NCBI GenBank assembly: GCA_025093555.1
Contig: JAIWNF010000002.1
Span: 62,001 to 126,000 of the forward strand
Length of the DNA: 64,000 bases
Reading direction: 5' to 3'
Source of the DNA: Circinella umbellata
Lineage: Eukaryota > Mucoromycota > Mucoromycetes > Mucorales > Lichtheimiaceae
Translations under genes and position numbers: made by a program
Notes under the pieces: generated by a model
Database searches by the model: none
What the model saw: the letters and a program-made list of their open reading frames with translations, nothing else
What the model was told of the DNA's origin: nothing
Part shown: positions 35,317 to 47,592 of the stretch, piece after piece
Position numbering within the stretch: position 1 is the stretch's first letter
Layout of the letters: each line of letters starts with the position of its first letter

Positions 35317-36943
35317 ATGGATCCTGAGTATGGTAGTCAATTTAGTTCTGGCGACGTCGGATTTATTTTGCTCTGTATGGGGCTTGTCTGGCTCATGATC
35401 CCCGGTATCGGATACTTTTATAGTGGTATGGCTCGTTCCAAAAATGCCTTGTCGCTAATCATGTGCTGTTTGATGTCACTCGTTGTTGTCACTGTTCAGG
35501 TAAATATTTAAAAGCATCACTTATCAACCGATAGCTTTAAATTTGGCTGTTCCTGTATATATTGAGCTAATATAACTAATAATAATTATTTTTTGTTCGT
35601 GTGTTTATAATAATAGTGGTTTATCTGGGGTTATAGCTTGACATTCAGTAAGACCGCCTCTTCATTCATTGGTAACATGGATAACGCTCTTTTACGTAAC
35701 GTACTTGGCGATCCATCCATTGGCAGTGATAAAATCCCTGATATTGTTTTCGCTATTTTTCAATGCATGTTTGCTGCTTTGACACCTGCTTTAGCCATTG
35801 GTGCTGCTGCAGAACGTGCACGACTTCTCCCTATGATGATTTTTATTTTTATCTGGTCTACTATTGTTTACGATCCCATTGCATGCTGGACATGGAATCC
35901 TAATGGATGGTCTGCAAAGCTTGGTGGTTTAGATTGTAAGTGGAATAAATAATTCAGCAAAAATATTTAGAAGCAATTCATTACTAGGAAAAAAATGTTA
36001 ATCTAATTATTCAATATACTCTATAGTCGCAGGAGGTACACCAGTTCATATTTCATCTGGTTTTGCTAGTTTGGCATATGCTATTATTCTTGGCAAGCGT
36101 CGTGGTCATGGTAGTATTAGCAATGGCGAAGATTTTAAACCACACAATATGTCTAACGTCGTCCTTGGTACCGCTTTTCTCTGGTTTGGTTGGTTTGGTT
36201 TTAATGGTGGTTCTGCTCTTGCTGGCAACATGCGTGCTGCTATGGCTTGCGTTGTCACTAACTTAGCTGCTGCTGTTGGTGCTATTACCTGGCTTGTTAT
36301 GGACTATCGCATTGAACGTAAATTCTCTGCCTTGGGATTCTGTTCTGGAGCTGTCGCTGGTCTGGTAGCTATTACTCCTGCATCTGGCTTTGTTGGTCCA
36401 GGACCTGCTGTAGCTATTGGTTTTGTAGGTGGTGTTTCTTGTAATCTTGCTGTTCATCTTAAGCGCTTGCTCAAGTTTGATGATGCTGTCGATGTGTTTG
36501 CTGTACATGGTGTTGGCGGTTATGTCGGCAGTATTTTGACTGGTCTTTTTGCTGAACAGTATATTGCTAATTTGGATGGTGTAACTGAAATTGCTGGTGG
36601 TTGGATGAACCATAACTGGATTCAGCTCGGACATCAACTTGCTGATGCAACGGCAGGCGCAGCTTGGTCATTTTGTATAACTTATATCATTTTATTTGTT
36701 ATGGATCATATTCCTGGTTTGTCATTACGTGTCGATCCTGAAGTAGAACTTCAAGGTTTGGATGCTGCTGAAATTGGTGAAATGGCTTATTATCATGTTG
36801 ATAAGATTGTTACCGTTGATCCTCAATCAGGTGAACAAAAGATTGTTTCTGAACAAGTCCGTGAAGTTCGTAACCAAGAAAATGCCCAAGGCAACATGTC
36901 TCCAGAAAAAATTATTTCACCCACTCAATTGAATAACATATAA
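35317..36943 (+). CDS. MEP2: Ammonium transporter (Mep/Amt family)
   Basis: Plasma-membrane ammonium importer, 472 aa, exons 35317-35499, 35617-35935 and 36027-36943, in frame. About eleven membrane segments are visible. Signatures: MIPGIGYFYSGMARSKNAL, FAALTPALAIGAAAERARL, IVYDPIACWTWNPNGW, GGTPVHISSGFASLAYAI (first pore His), WFGWFGFNGGSALAGNMRAA and DDAVDVFAVHGVGGYVGSI (second pore His). The C-terminal tail, about 70 residues, is hydrophilic with no obvious kinase-regulated enhancer domain. The Mep2 label means family only; which of the usual fungal Mep paralogues this is cannot be told here. The upstream GATAA motifs fit nitrogen control, as does glutamine synthetase in the same window. 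Confidence 0.95.
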
Positions 36944-38747
36944 TAGGCTTTTATTATGGCTATAACTTTATACAACACAACGTGCTTTTTATTTTCTTTC
37001 TAATCAAAACGCACATTTACTTCCTTCATAACACTATCTCACTTGAAACACTCTTTTCTTTTTATTATTATTTTTAATATTAACATTACTATTACATATT
37101 TTTTTTATCCTTATACACTCACAACACATCTACACATTCGCTATTTACTATCTACTTTTATGTAAATCAATAATTCTCTACCATTTCTTTTTATCCGGGT
37201 TCCTTTTTTTTGTGTTCCGGTTATTGTGTACATATATATTATATCTAAATATAACTTTTTTTGGTAAAAGCAAAAAAAAACCCAGAAAGTTTTGATGCCC
37301 ATTTATATGCTTTTCATTTTCTTGAATAGTAGGCTATTACAATATAAATACATATTATCATAATAGAACGTTTATATGTAAAGTATTATCAGTCGTTTAA
37401 AATATGCGTTGTCATTGGAAGCTTGAACAAAAAAATGGTATCGATAACTGGCAGTATTGTAATTAATGTACACGGCTATTATTCACATAGTTTATGCTTT
37501 TATTTTTATTTTGGTTATTGAAGATAAAATTTAAACATGATACGTAAGACATTTTTAACATGCAAGCAAATGCCTTTAGTTACGCTAGCGATAACTGTGA
37601 AACAGAAAGTAAGGTACTGTAGAACAAATTCTTTTAATTCAAGTGAGCTGCATTACCATTAATAAATATATTATGCTTTCTTGATTAAAACGAACTCGTA
37701 AGAAAAATAGAAAAAAATAATGATGTAGCCAAGATAAAAAGGAATTATACTATTCTACTGAAGAGCTGTCAGTGTAGTAGTATAAGAAGTAATAGCTTCC
37801 GCTACATCAGGATGACATCGTGAAAATGGCAACAGCTCGTCAATTTCGCTGGAAAGAAACTGTAATTTAGATACACCCCATTCCATGATAGCAAAACATT
37901 CTGATTATAAATATAGTAATACTCTTTATACCCCCCCCCAAATACCGCAAGAAAGCTATAGGCGCTGGTCAAATTAGTCTTCCCATAAGAAATTTCAACC
38001 TAAATGTAGTAGTAAAAGCGTAGTATTAAATAGTTCGAAGCGGATAGAATGACTTCAAGTTCAAGTTATTAAAATGTATATATGGTTCCTAATTATAAAA
38101 ACACATACATGTTATCAAGATTAGAGTATTTCAGTAAACTTTATGTAACACTGGAATCTTTCGCATTAATGATCGGATTTTAAATTACTTGCTGAATCCA
38201 CTATGTTAATGTCATTTATTTCTTTGAAATAAAACATAAAAGATTCCATATAGTGTAATTATTATCATTATAGTATGCTTAGCAGTTCTTACAATAGCAC
38301 GTAATTGTCATATAATTGGGGAGCGGTCGTCATAATAAAAAATACATGCAAAAATTTACTACATCCTGGAAATTAAAGTATTTTGAATGTATAATTCTGA
38401 AGTGTATATGTCGAATACAGCGAATACAACACGAAGCCCACCCTCTGTCTATTCTCTTCAATAAACAAACAGTTCATCTTACTGTGATGGACGGATGAAA
38501 GTATATATAATATAAAAAAAGCATCAGCAAAAGGATATAATTCTATTTTCTATATGTACTATGTATATAATGACAACGTCGAGTTCAAAAGCGCAAAAGA
38601 AAAAAGATTAAAGTTTGGATAATAAGAATATGTAGCAGACACGATAATAATAACAATTCCGATTTAATAAGCAGGAAAGTATATATATATCAAATATATA
38701 TGTATACTATTTTAAAAAAAAGGTCGAAAGAATATTTTGTTGGAATA
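36944..38747. other. Intergenic region between convergent genes
   Basis: 1.8 kb between the 3' ends of the ammonium and phosphate transporter genes. It contains the exon-like fragment at 37755-37999 and a C-rich tract near 37931. No other supported feature. Confidence 0.5.
37755..37999 (-). pseudogene. Orphan two-exon coding fragment
   Basis: On the minus strand, after a TTTAG acceptor, 37999-37946 reads EISYGKTNLTSAYSFLA and stops at a GTATTT donor. After an AATCAG acceptor, 37900-37755 reads CFAIMEWGVSKLQFLSSEID, then ELLPFSRCHPDVAEAITSY and a short tail to TAG. Together they look like the end of a real helical protein, but the two exons join out of phase and no upstream exons are evident. 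Probably a gene relic or one with poorly recognised splice sites. Family unknown. Confidence 0.35.
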
Positions 38748-41594
38748 TTAAAAGCCAACTAAAGTCATCATTCCGTAACCAATTGTAGCGATACAAATCA
38801 TGCAAAAGAAACTAGCAGGAACGCCATTACGCAAAAAGTCTGTCGTTTTCAAATAAGGTTTACCCAGTTCGTTTTCTTGTGAAATAGCATTCATGTTTGG
38901 GAATCCGGAGACAGGTAATCCCATGGCAGCAGAACAAACAAACGCAGTTCCCTAAATTGATGAAAATATTTAGTTATTAAGCATGACGGCACTTTGGAGA
39001 ATACGTCCATTTTTTCGCCCAAATAAATATATACATATATTATACGTACCATGACAAGTAAGCGAGGATGTGGATCAGCCATTTCTGATCCAACTTCAGC
39101 AACAATGGGTAAGATGATCAATGCAGCCACAGTATGGCTAATAAACGTGGCAATAAAAAGCACAAGTAAACTAAATACCGATAGAACCTCAAAAGGCGAC
39201 AACCCTTTAACCATATTTTGAATATGGATCGCAATCGTATGAAGCAATCCTGAACTCTCAACAGCTTTACCAAGAACAATACCCCCCATTGCCAACATAA
39301 TTACAGTCCATAAAAATTGATTAAAATCATCCTTCGTTAATAGTCCAGTACCAAAAAAGGCAACCAATGGAATAAGGGCGATCACACCCATATCGCCTAA
39401 TATTTCTTCAAAGGAATGGGCCAGACACCATAATGCAATGGTGATAAATGTAATAAGTAGTACAAAGATTTGTGTACCCGTAATAGGATCGTGCGACGCG
39501 CGGATCGTATGGATTTGAGGTGTATGTTTTTCTGGGTTATAATTGTATAATAGCCAAATCCAAATGAGGAAAGTACCAACAATGCATAACGGAACAGCTA
39601 CAATAAACCATTGAGCCCACGAAGGAGGTGGATTCATGTTTTGAATTGCAATAATATTTTGTGGTGAAGAAATGGGAGAAGCAATACCACCTAAGTTAGA
39701 TGCCAATGCAATACCCAGAATTAAACATGAGCCGAATGTTGAATCAACTGGAAGTGTACGTAAAATAGGCTATATAGAATATGCAGAAACACAAATTAGA
39801 ACGAGGGGTGATGAGCATTATCTTTTTCGTGTCAATGTGCCAAACATAAACATGCAAACGTTTATTTTTTATACACTGTTTATTGTGGTACCTGAATCAA
39901 GGAGAAGCACAACACGGGTGCTGCAACATTACTGATCCACATACTAGCTACGGTTGCCACCAACATGTTTACTAATAATACACGGCTAGGGCGCGTTCCA
40001 GCTTTAGACAAGACAAAAGTTGCCATGGCTTTAGCAATGCCATATTTACTCAATGACGCAGCAATAGCAAACCCACCCAGTAAAAGCATAATAACTGAAG
40101 AAAACATGGCCGAAAACACTTGTTTTGTTGCTTCAGGTGCTGTAAGTCGTACTAAATCGGGCGATCGCATCACACGTAATGTTACGGTCAAAAATGGAAT
40201 TAACATGGCCGTAGCAAACAATGGCATAACTTCTGTTGCCCATAACATGCTTGCAAACACCAAAATGGCAAAACAACGGTTTTGTTCAACAGAAGAAAAA
40301 AGCTCAATCTGAAACAAGAGCAAACCAAAAACTAAAAGGCTCACAATTAAGAATCCAAATTGCTGTGCGGTCTGTCGTTCAATAAATTGACCAAGAAATC
40401 GTAAATGAACTGTTTTATGTTGATTTCCTCCAACGCCTACGCTTTGTATTTTACGCTCTTGACCGATCATGTCACGCCATACTGTATTGCGTTCCCACAC
40501 AATCCTCTCTCGTAAATGTGACTTGAGTTCGTCTATAGCTGCATCCAGATCACCTTCCGACAGGCTTGCATATGCTCGTTCGATCAGTTGGATTCGTGCA
40601 TTCAATTTTTGTTTTGTGGTGGTTCGAAATGGGTAAGCCTTGCTAACATAATTAGATGTATAATAACGTTTTAATTCATTATTTGTGGTCTTATCATACT
40701 TTTTTAGAATCTTGGCAAATGCAGTAGCATTCAATGAAACAAACGATTTTAATTCGGAAAGTAATACAAAGACATCTACTGTATGTCGTTTAAGTTCCGT
40801 CATATCTTTTCCATTATTGTTAATCATTATCAATGCTGCTTCTGGGTCGGTGTCAGCTGTATTTTGTGAAATGATATTGGGTGGAAGTTCATCATCCATA
40901 ACAAGAGATTCACGTCGAGGAAAATCGCTGCTACTTCTTGAACGTCGATGATGTGGATTATTATTATTATTATTAGTACCGTGTTCCATATCGTTGGCAC
41001 CTGCAGTCGGAGGATGTTGATGATGGTTACTGGTAACAGGAGCCGATCCAGCGATAGGAATAGACCCATGGTTTTGCATATCGGCCATCAACGTATCCAT
41101 TTCATCGTACAGTTCTGTTTCTTTCTTGGAATAAAAGTTGACAATGCGCTCAAGTGCCCGATCCAATGCTAAAATGAACCGCTCATTATCCGTATCTGGA
41201 TGCTGCCGATCCTGTTCTTGTCCTTCTCCAAGTAATGCACTATGTTCTGTAGCTTCTTCTGTTGTACGGGAAGCGTGGTGACTGGTAACACGATCTCGTT
41301 CAATGGAATAAACAAGTTTTTTCAAATTGGAGTACCTATTTTTATTAAAAAACGTTTGAAAAAAATAGGGAAGACATGGGATAAAAAATAATAATGATGA
41401 TGGTGAGAAAAGAATAATGCTCTTTCATAATATATAGTTTAATGATTTATTATTTTATATGGTTCTCTATCCAACCCATTCATCCTCACCCCACAAACAC
41501 ATAGTAGTTTGTAACTATTAATCATATCTTACGGGACATAATATTCTGCCCAGTCAGGGACTGCATTGAACTGTATTTGATGAGAAAACTTCAT
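38748..41594 (-). CDS. PHO91: SPX-domain low-affinity phosphate transporter (Pho87/Pho90/Pho91 type)
   Basis: Sodium- or proton-coupled phosphate carrier of the DASS/ArsB superfamily with an N-terminal SPX inositol-pyrophosphate sensor. 809 aa, exons 41594-41533, 41335-39892, 39769-39050 and 38951-38748, in frame. The first mini-exon gives the SPX opening MKFSHQIQFNAVPDWAEYYV, continuing YSNLKKLVYSIERD. Further SPX parts are RFILALDRALERIVNFYSKK and LNATAFAKILKKYDKTT, separated by a long His/Asn-rich insert. The membrane part has about 12 segments with LLLGGFAIAASLSKYGIAK, ASMWISNVAAPVLCFSLI, SNLGGIASPISSPQNIIA and ISHTVAALIILPIVAEVG. Whether it works at the plasma membrane (Pho87/90) or the vacuole (Pho91) cannot be told. 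Confidence 0.93.
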
Positions 41595-41764
41595 CAAAGA
41601 TAGAAAAAGAAAGCTGGAGAAAAGAAAAGAAAAGAAAAAAAGATGCGTGTTTAAAGATGCAAAGACTTTATTTTTATTTATTTTTTTTGGCTGTGAAGTA
41701 AGAAAAAAAATTAAGGGGTTTAAATATAAGTGGATGAGTTGATAGGTCGCGTGAGATCAACTGT

Positions 41765-42985
41765 TTACCAGTAAATCACTTCTTTTTTTCCTTTCTTCAT
41801 TGCAGCAAATCGTGCAGCAGCAAATAAGAAATCGCTCAATCTATAATAATGTTATACATATTTAGTTTAAAAAAAATCAGATGGTTACAAGCCATAATCA
41901 AGAACTTTCCAACTAGAAAAGAAAAACAACAACAAAAATTTTACCTGTTCAAAAAGATGGCGGTACTAGGATCACACAAATTTTCACGCACTACAGGTTG
42001 AACTCGTCTTTCTGCTCTTCTACAGACAGTTCTTGCAACATGCAAAGAAGCACTTGCACGTCCACCCGACTAATTTTTTTAAGCCTCATTAATTTAAAAT
42101 TGTTCTTTACTTCTTATGATCTAAACAATAATTATTTCAAGTACTTACTGGCAAGATAAATTGTTTCAATGGAGGTAATTGACCATACATTTCATCAATA
42201 GCTTCTTCCAATTTAGCACATTCCTTTCCTTCTTCATCAAAGACTGTACGAGCTATAAATAATATGTGTTATTATTTACATGGATTGATAGAATGAATAT
42301 GCAGAAATGTTTACGCCACATATACACACATAACTTCATTTAATTACCTAATTTGCGTTCGTTGGAATTATCACGAGGTGTTGCGACATTAGCACCAATA
42401 TCTTGCAAACAACGTTGGATCTTAGATATAAAGAAAGGAAAAGTAAAAATGAGAAGAAAGAAAAATCAAAACAAATAATAAAGCATTATTAAAACTACTT
42501 TTAGAATGATTATTACCCATTGAATTTGTTCACAAAGCTTCTCAACATCACCTTGTTCTTCGCAAAACTCAAGTGCCAATCTAAACAAAGTATATATTTC
42601 TTTCTTTAGAAACTTTCTTCTACTTCTTTTCTCTTATTGTATTTCCAAATCAATCACCCACACCCAATATTTAATATATTATACTTTACCCCAAGTTGGA
42701 AGTAAGTTCATCAGTGGTGCCTGTAACACGTTTCAGTTAATTATACTTTCTCCCGAATATTCTTTTTTTTTTATAATAATAATAAAAAGACGCGAAACTT
42801 TTTTTTCTTTCTTACCAAGAGCTTCAAAGATAATATCATCTTTGTCACGTCGTTCACCGTTATACAAACTTGAAGTACCTTTTTGTTTTTGTGTAGTTTT
42901 GAAGTTAGAATTACTATACTAACTTTCCGTCATTTCCTTCCTAATAATAAATACCTTTGTCTCCTGTCTTGGTATAAATCTTCAT
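41765..42985 (-). CDS. MMAB: ATP:cob(I)alamin adenosyltransferase (PduO/MMAB type)
   Basis: Makes adenosylcobalamin, the cofactor of methylmalonyl-CoA mutase. 188 aa from eight exons: 42985-42955, 42878-42816, 42720-42690, 42580-42517, 42420-42348, 42252-42149, 42069-41945 and 41840-41765; every join keeps frame. Signatures: [19 protein letters not shown] (ATP-binding N-terminus), [38 protein letters not shown] and [16 protein letters not shown]. The protein starts right at the catalytic domain with no mitochondrial presequence, unlike human MMAB, so location is uncertain unless an upstream exon was missed. Its presence implies B12 use, which ascomycete and basidiomycete models lack. Confidence 0.95.
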
Positions 42986-43176
42986 GATGAAATAAAATAA
43001 ATGTAGGGGGAATAAACTAAAAACAAAGCGGGTTGACAAGCTGGAAAGCAAAATAGTTATATGAAATCTAATCTATAAAATAGAAGATGGAAACCGAGTC
43101 ACTTTATTAAAACAGGCTATATTTGTTTTAGCTTCCATTTTTTTTTTGGTTGCTCTTCAAATTATAATATAGCAAT
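42986..43176. promoter_or_regulatory. Short divergent promoter (MMAB-like / COX18-like)
   Basis: 191 bp separate the two start codons, so both promoters must share this interval. It holds a T-run and a TATAATATAG sequence just before the plus-strand ATG. Coordinated expression is possible but unproven. Confidence 0.5.
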
Positions 43177-44194
43177 ATGCCACGCATTCGTTCTTTGGTA
43201 CTAACTTATATTCGACATCAAAGAAAAACACCAATCAATAATTCTTTTCAAAACGCGTCAACACAATTTCCAGTCCTCTTGGCTGCCAATGAATCTCTCA
43301 TTCAAGCAGTTCATACAGAGTTACCTTGGTGGGCAACCATTATGGGCCTCACGTGTTTATTAAGAACCAGTTTAACGTTACCTATTGCAGTATATCAGCA
43401 AAGAAGTGTTGGAAAAATGATCCAGTTGGCACCCATGATACAAAGTTGGGGTACTACTTTAAAAACACAAATTGCCAGTGAATCCAAACAAAAGGGGTGG
43501 GGTTATGCACGATATAACGGAGAATTACAAAAACAATACCGGAAAAAAGTTGGTGAAATTTATGCGCATTATGGCTGTTCCCGATGGAAGCTTTTGGCTT
43601 TACCGTATGTTCAAATACCGTTATGGGTTTCCATGTCACTTACTTTAAGACATATGACGGGCTATCCGTTACCATGGTATGGCCAAACTTCGGATGGTCC
43701 TACACAAGGGTTAAGTGAAGGTGGATTTGGTTGGGTAACGGATCTTACAGTACCAGATCCTACAATGACATTCCCATTATTGATAGGTGCTGGTACTTTA
43801 TTGAATGTAGAGGTAAATTATATGAGTTATTGTCATAGCAACCCATTTGTTATCAAGCGTTTTCCTATATATAAGTGTGTAATTATAATAACATGTGTTG
43901 TTTTTCGCTAATATCTTTTATTAGTTGAATGCATGGCTTTCCAAAGATAAAGAAAAAACGATAACACAGAAAGTAATGACCAACGCATTTCGATGTTTAG
44001 CAGTAGTGTTTGTCCCTATTGCTGCACATGCACCAATGACACTTGGACTCTATTGGGTTACATCAACATGGTATAGTGTGGTACAAAACATCGCTTTCCG
44101 GATACCCAGTGTACGCGCAACACTTAAAATGCCTCCATTACAACCACCACCAATTAAGAACGAATATCAACAAAATAATGCTGTACAAAAATAG
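43177..44194 (+). CDS. COX18: Mitochondrial inner-membrane insertase Cox18/Oxa1 family
   Basis: Inserts membrane segments, in yeast chiefly translocating the C-terminus of Cox2, as part of cytochrome oxidase assembly. 301 aa, exons 43177-43812 and 43925-44194, phase 0. The N-terminus is basic and hydroxylated (MPRIRSLVLTYIRHQRK), a plausible presequence. The YidC/Oxa1 core follows: LPWWATIMGLTCLLRTSLTL (first core segment), LPIAVYQQRSVGKMIQL, KLLALPYVQIPLWVSMSLTL, MTFPLLIGAGTLLNVELNAW and APMTLGLYWVTSTWYSVVQN. The short C-terminal tail, lacking the ribosome-binding coiled coil of Oxa1, favours Cox18/Oxa2 over Oxa1. Confidence 0.88.
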
Positions 44195-44318
44195 ATTTTG
44201 TTATTATAATTATTATAAATTACATGTATACATAATAGATATGAAAAGTAGATAATTTTAATATTATCAAATATATATATATATAGAATAATGGCAATAC
44301 ATTATTATTTAATCATTA

Positions 44319-45698
44319 TTAATCTAAAGAACGAAGAGGTTCTGGTTGAATCACCGTATTATTTCCCTTCTTCCATTTATCAGTATAACAATCGGGTAAT
44401 CTTGCATGTTTCAATTTAAGATCCTTATCAAATAATCCCCAATATGATTCACGTGTTTCATTAAACTCGATGGCTTTCCATGGCTGATCCTTGAATTCAA
44501 ACCAAAAATAGGGTACTTGTCGTTTATTAGCTTCACAAATGAATGTTTCCAATAAAATTCTTTGATTATCTACTGATGGTTCAGCTGCTTTTACTTTACT
44601 ATCCTTTGGATAAGTTGGCCATCCAACTTCACTGATGATGGCAGGTTTCGTTTGTGATGCATTCAAATCAAGTTGTTTCGCCGTTAATAGTGTAGGATAT
44701 TGATCCACATTGAAGAAATATTCCCAAGTCCAATTAGCGGCGTCCTCAACTAATGTGCCAGCGAAAAAAGGATGAACATTATCCATGACAGCATCTTCTT
44801 CTGGTATAAGGTTTGGAAGATCCTTGATTTCAGTTGTGTAGACGGGAACATGAGAATGACCACTCTTTTGTAGTCGATTTTTGACATCTTTTATAAGTTT
44901 GATTAAGTCACTTGTCACAATTTGTTCACGATAAATAGCTATTAGATTTTATGACAGTTAATATTTTGTTTTTTTCCTCCTCCCCGATATTTGTACAACA
45001 GCTTAATAATTATTACCTTCATTGCCAACAGAAACACCGAGAATATGATCTGAACCAAATTCTTTCAGTACTTGCCAGAAAATATTATACTGTCGGTTAT
45101 AAGTAACAGAGCTACCATCCACCCACAAAGTCAAAACAACACCCATATTGGCCTTGAGTTGTTTAATTGCTCTCAAAACCATAGAGGCTTGATCGCAATC
45201 CATACCATAAAGGCGAATACGTGTTGTCAATTGTTGTAATATTTTCATGTCTTCAAGTACATCTTGGTATTTAACACCACATTGCTTTTGATATAAAGTC
45301 CCATGAGGTGTATAGTCAATTCCGTAAAATGATTGATGAAGACGTGGATCTGGGGTAAAGGCAGTATCGTTATTGTTTGGAGACGATGTAGTGTTTGTTG
45401 GATAAGGTGGATCTACTGATGTAGGAGCGGGGAATCGAGACTTGGCATCATTGCTATTATCGACAGCAGACGCCGTACCACTAAACACTTGTGGTAATAC
45501 AACTAAGGCAGTAATAATCAATAAAATGACTGTAAAAAGACATCCTTTTAATATATATGATGCACGTTTACTTCCACAACATCGATCATTGGAGTCTTTT
45601 TTTCCTTCTTCCTGTTGAGATAATGTTTTTTTAATATTAGACTCCTGGTAATCATCTTCTAGTTGCTTCCCGTTGTTAAAATCTTTGTTTGTTTGCAT
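44319..45698 (-). CDS. GH17 beta-1,3-glucanase/glucanosyltransferase, type II membrane protein
   Basis: Cell-wall glucan hydrolase or transferase, 433 aa, exons 45698-45017 and 44938-44319, in frame. An acidic/basic cytosolic tail of about 45 residues precedes a membrane anchor (GCLFTVILLIITALVVLPQV) and a Pro/Ser/Thr-rich stalk. The TIM-barrel starts FYGIDYTPHGTLYQKQCG. The general acid Glu is in ILGVSVGNEAIYREQ, split by the intron, and the nucleophile Glu is in PAIISEVGWPTYP. NWTW and NETRES are potential N-glycosylation sites. Membrane-anchored GH17 proteins are common in fungi. The exact linkage activity (Bgl2-like transferase or Scw-like) cannot be read from sequence. Confidence 0.9.
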
Positions 45699-46107
45699 AA
45701 TAGTTTCTTGTTTGTTTGTTTGTAAAAAAGAGATAATTTAAGATTTTTTCCGTAAATCATTGAACTTTTATATTAGGTCTCATTATCAGGAACAGACCCG
45801 AGGTGAAACTTTTTTGAAAAACCGGAAAGTTTTCTTCTTTTTTTTTATTCTTATGAGAAAAGGGTAAACATTACAAAAAAGCAAAGAGAAAAAAAAAGTG
45901 AAGTGGGAGTAGAGGGGGAATATAGAAAAAATGATAAGTATGATATGCAAAAGAGATTCTTTTTAATGTTCCTTGTGCTGTTAATTGTGTTTGGAAGGAG
46001 TTACGTTTGTTGTTATTGTTGTCAGATTATGATAGTGTGATTTATGTTTGTAAGATCGAATAATTATATGTACGAAAGAGAAGAGGAGAACATTTTATAA
46101 GAGTTAT

Positions 46108-47204
46108 TTACAATTCATCCTTGACATGTCGCTTAGCTTCCTCTTTCTTTTCTTCCTTAACTTCTTCAGTTTTCTTCTCAGGTACTACTACATCTTCTTC
46201 AGCATCCAAGTCAATGACAAGTTCTTCCTCTTCTTCTTCAACCTTAGCTTCTCCTTCTGATTCATCAACAAATTCTCGCTCTTCCTTTGTCTTTTCTGCT
46301 TTTTCATCATCATGAGCCTTCTTTGCATCAGTTTCTTGCTTAGACAACTCCAATGATTCCTCACGAATCTTTTCAGCTTCTTTAATGTCATCAGTGACCA
46401 AAAGGTTATCAAAAGTAGTACCAGACTTGACTTGCCAAAGATCTAAACCAAGATGATTAAAGCTGTATGCATAAATTTCATTATCGACCTTGTATTCGGG
46501 GTTATCGATTTCAGGGTGGACCCAAGGACCTTGGTATTCTGGGTTAGGAATACGCTTTGCCTTCCAGGGGCCTTGGTATTCAGGATTAGGAATGCTATAA
46601 TAATAAAATATATTAATTTTCTTTTCTTTTCTTCATCTGTAATCCATTCTCCCCGTAAAAATAATAGTGTATGATAATAATAACTTACGAAGGAGCCTCC
46701 CAATCACCATCCATATCATCATCCCAATCTTCAGGCTTGACAGCATCGGAGTCAGCGATAAATTCAGGAATGTCGTCCCAACCTTTGGGCTTGGAATCTT
46801 CTGGATCATCAATTTCGGCTTCATCAACCCAATCTTCTGGCTTCTTGGCATCAGGGTCCTTGATAGTCTTGGGTGGCAAAAAGTCCCAATCTTCAACCAA
46901 TTCACCAGCAGCCTTTTCTTCACCATCAACAAGAACTTGATAAGTTTGATCAGGCTTGATAACCAAAGTATAGGTATGAGTATACAAATCTTTGGGTGCA
47001 GAAACAGTTTTCTTTAAGTTATGGTTTTCACCATTATAATTGAGAATAGCATGAACCATAGCCTTGCTACCACAGAAATCAGGACCAAACATGATATTGT
47101 ATTCGCTATCACCGTGGAAGTTGTTGGGATCAAGTTTGTCAGAGAGGAGCTAAAATAAATTAAATTGCTCTTGTTCAGCTTTCTTATTTTTTTTATCTCC
47201 CATA

Positions 47205-47235
<31 letters not shown>

Positions 47236-47592
47236 TATATTGTCACGCGTTTTTTTAGTTACCTTAACGTAGCTACCACCACAATCAATATCTTGGTCAT
47301 TCTTGACATCAAATTGGATGACAAGATCTTTACCCTTATTTTCAAAAGGCTTAATGGGAGTAGAAACAGAATAGAATCGATAATCTTCGGTTGTTCTTAA
47401 ACCAGCATTCTTCTCCTTATCAGCAAACCATTGACCAGGAGTGACTTCAAGTTTACCAAGGTCTTCACGATGAGTTGACACGGTCCAACGGTCTTTCCAT
47501 CCTTCATTGTCAGAAAAGGTTTCGTGTAAAAAGATTTCTGCGGAAGCAAGAGCAGTCAAGCCAAGAACAGCAGCCAAAGTAGGAATCTTCAT
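46108..47592 (-). CDS. CALR: Calreticulin (ER lectin chaperone, KDEL-tailed)
   Basis: Soluble Ca2+-binding lectin that holds monoglucosylated glycoproteins in the ER. 425 aa, exons 47592-47263, 47149-46689 and 46594-46108, in frame. Signal peptide MKIPTLAAVLGLTALASA, then EIFLHETFSDNEGWKDRW. The lectin core has CGGSYVKLLSDKLDP and YNIMFGPDFCGSK (the disulphide Cys pair). The P-domain has IKDPDAKKPEDW, IDDPEDSKPKGWDD and VKPEDWDDDMDGDW, followed by IPNPEYQGPWKAKRIPNP, and the lectin fold closes with SFNHLGLDLWQVKSGTTFDN. The acidic Glu/Lys-rich C-domain ends in KDEL. It has no C-terminal membrane segment, so it is calreticulin rather than calnexin. Confidence 0.95.
47203..47240. repeat. (TA)n microsatellite in a calreticulin intron
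   Basis: A nearly pure AT dinucleotide run inside the first intron of the calreticulin gene; likely length-polymorphic. Confidence 0.8.

Noticed and set aside
39965..40312. 115-codon plus-strand frame opposite the phosphate transporter
   Set aside because: Shadow of membrane-segment codons on the true coding strand.
46108..47592. Calnexin instead of calreticulin
   Set aside because: No C-terminal membrane segment; the acidic tail ends in KDEL.
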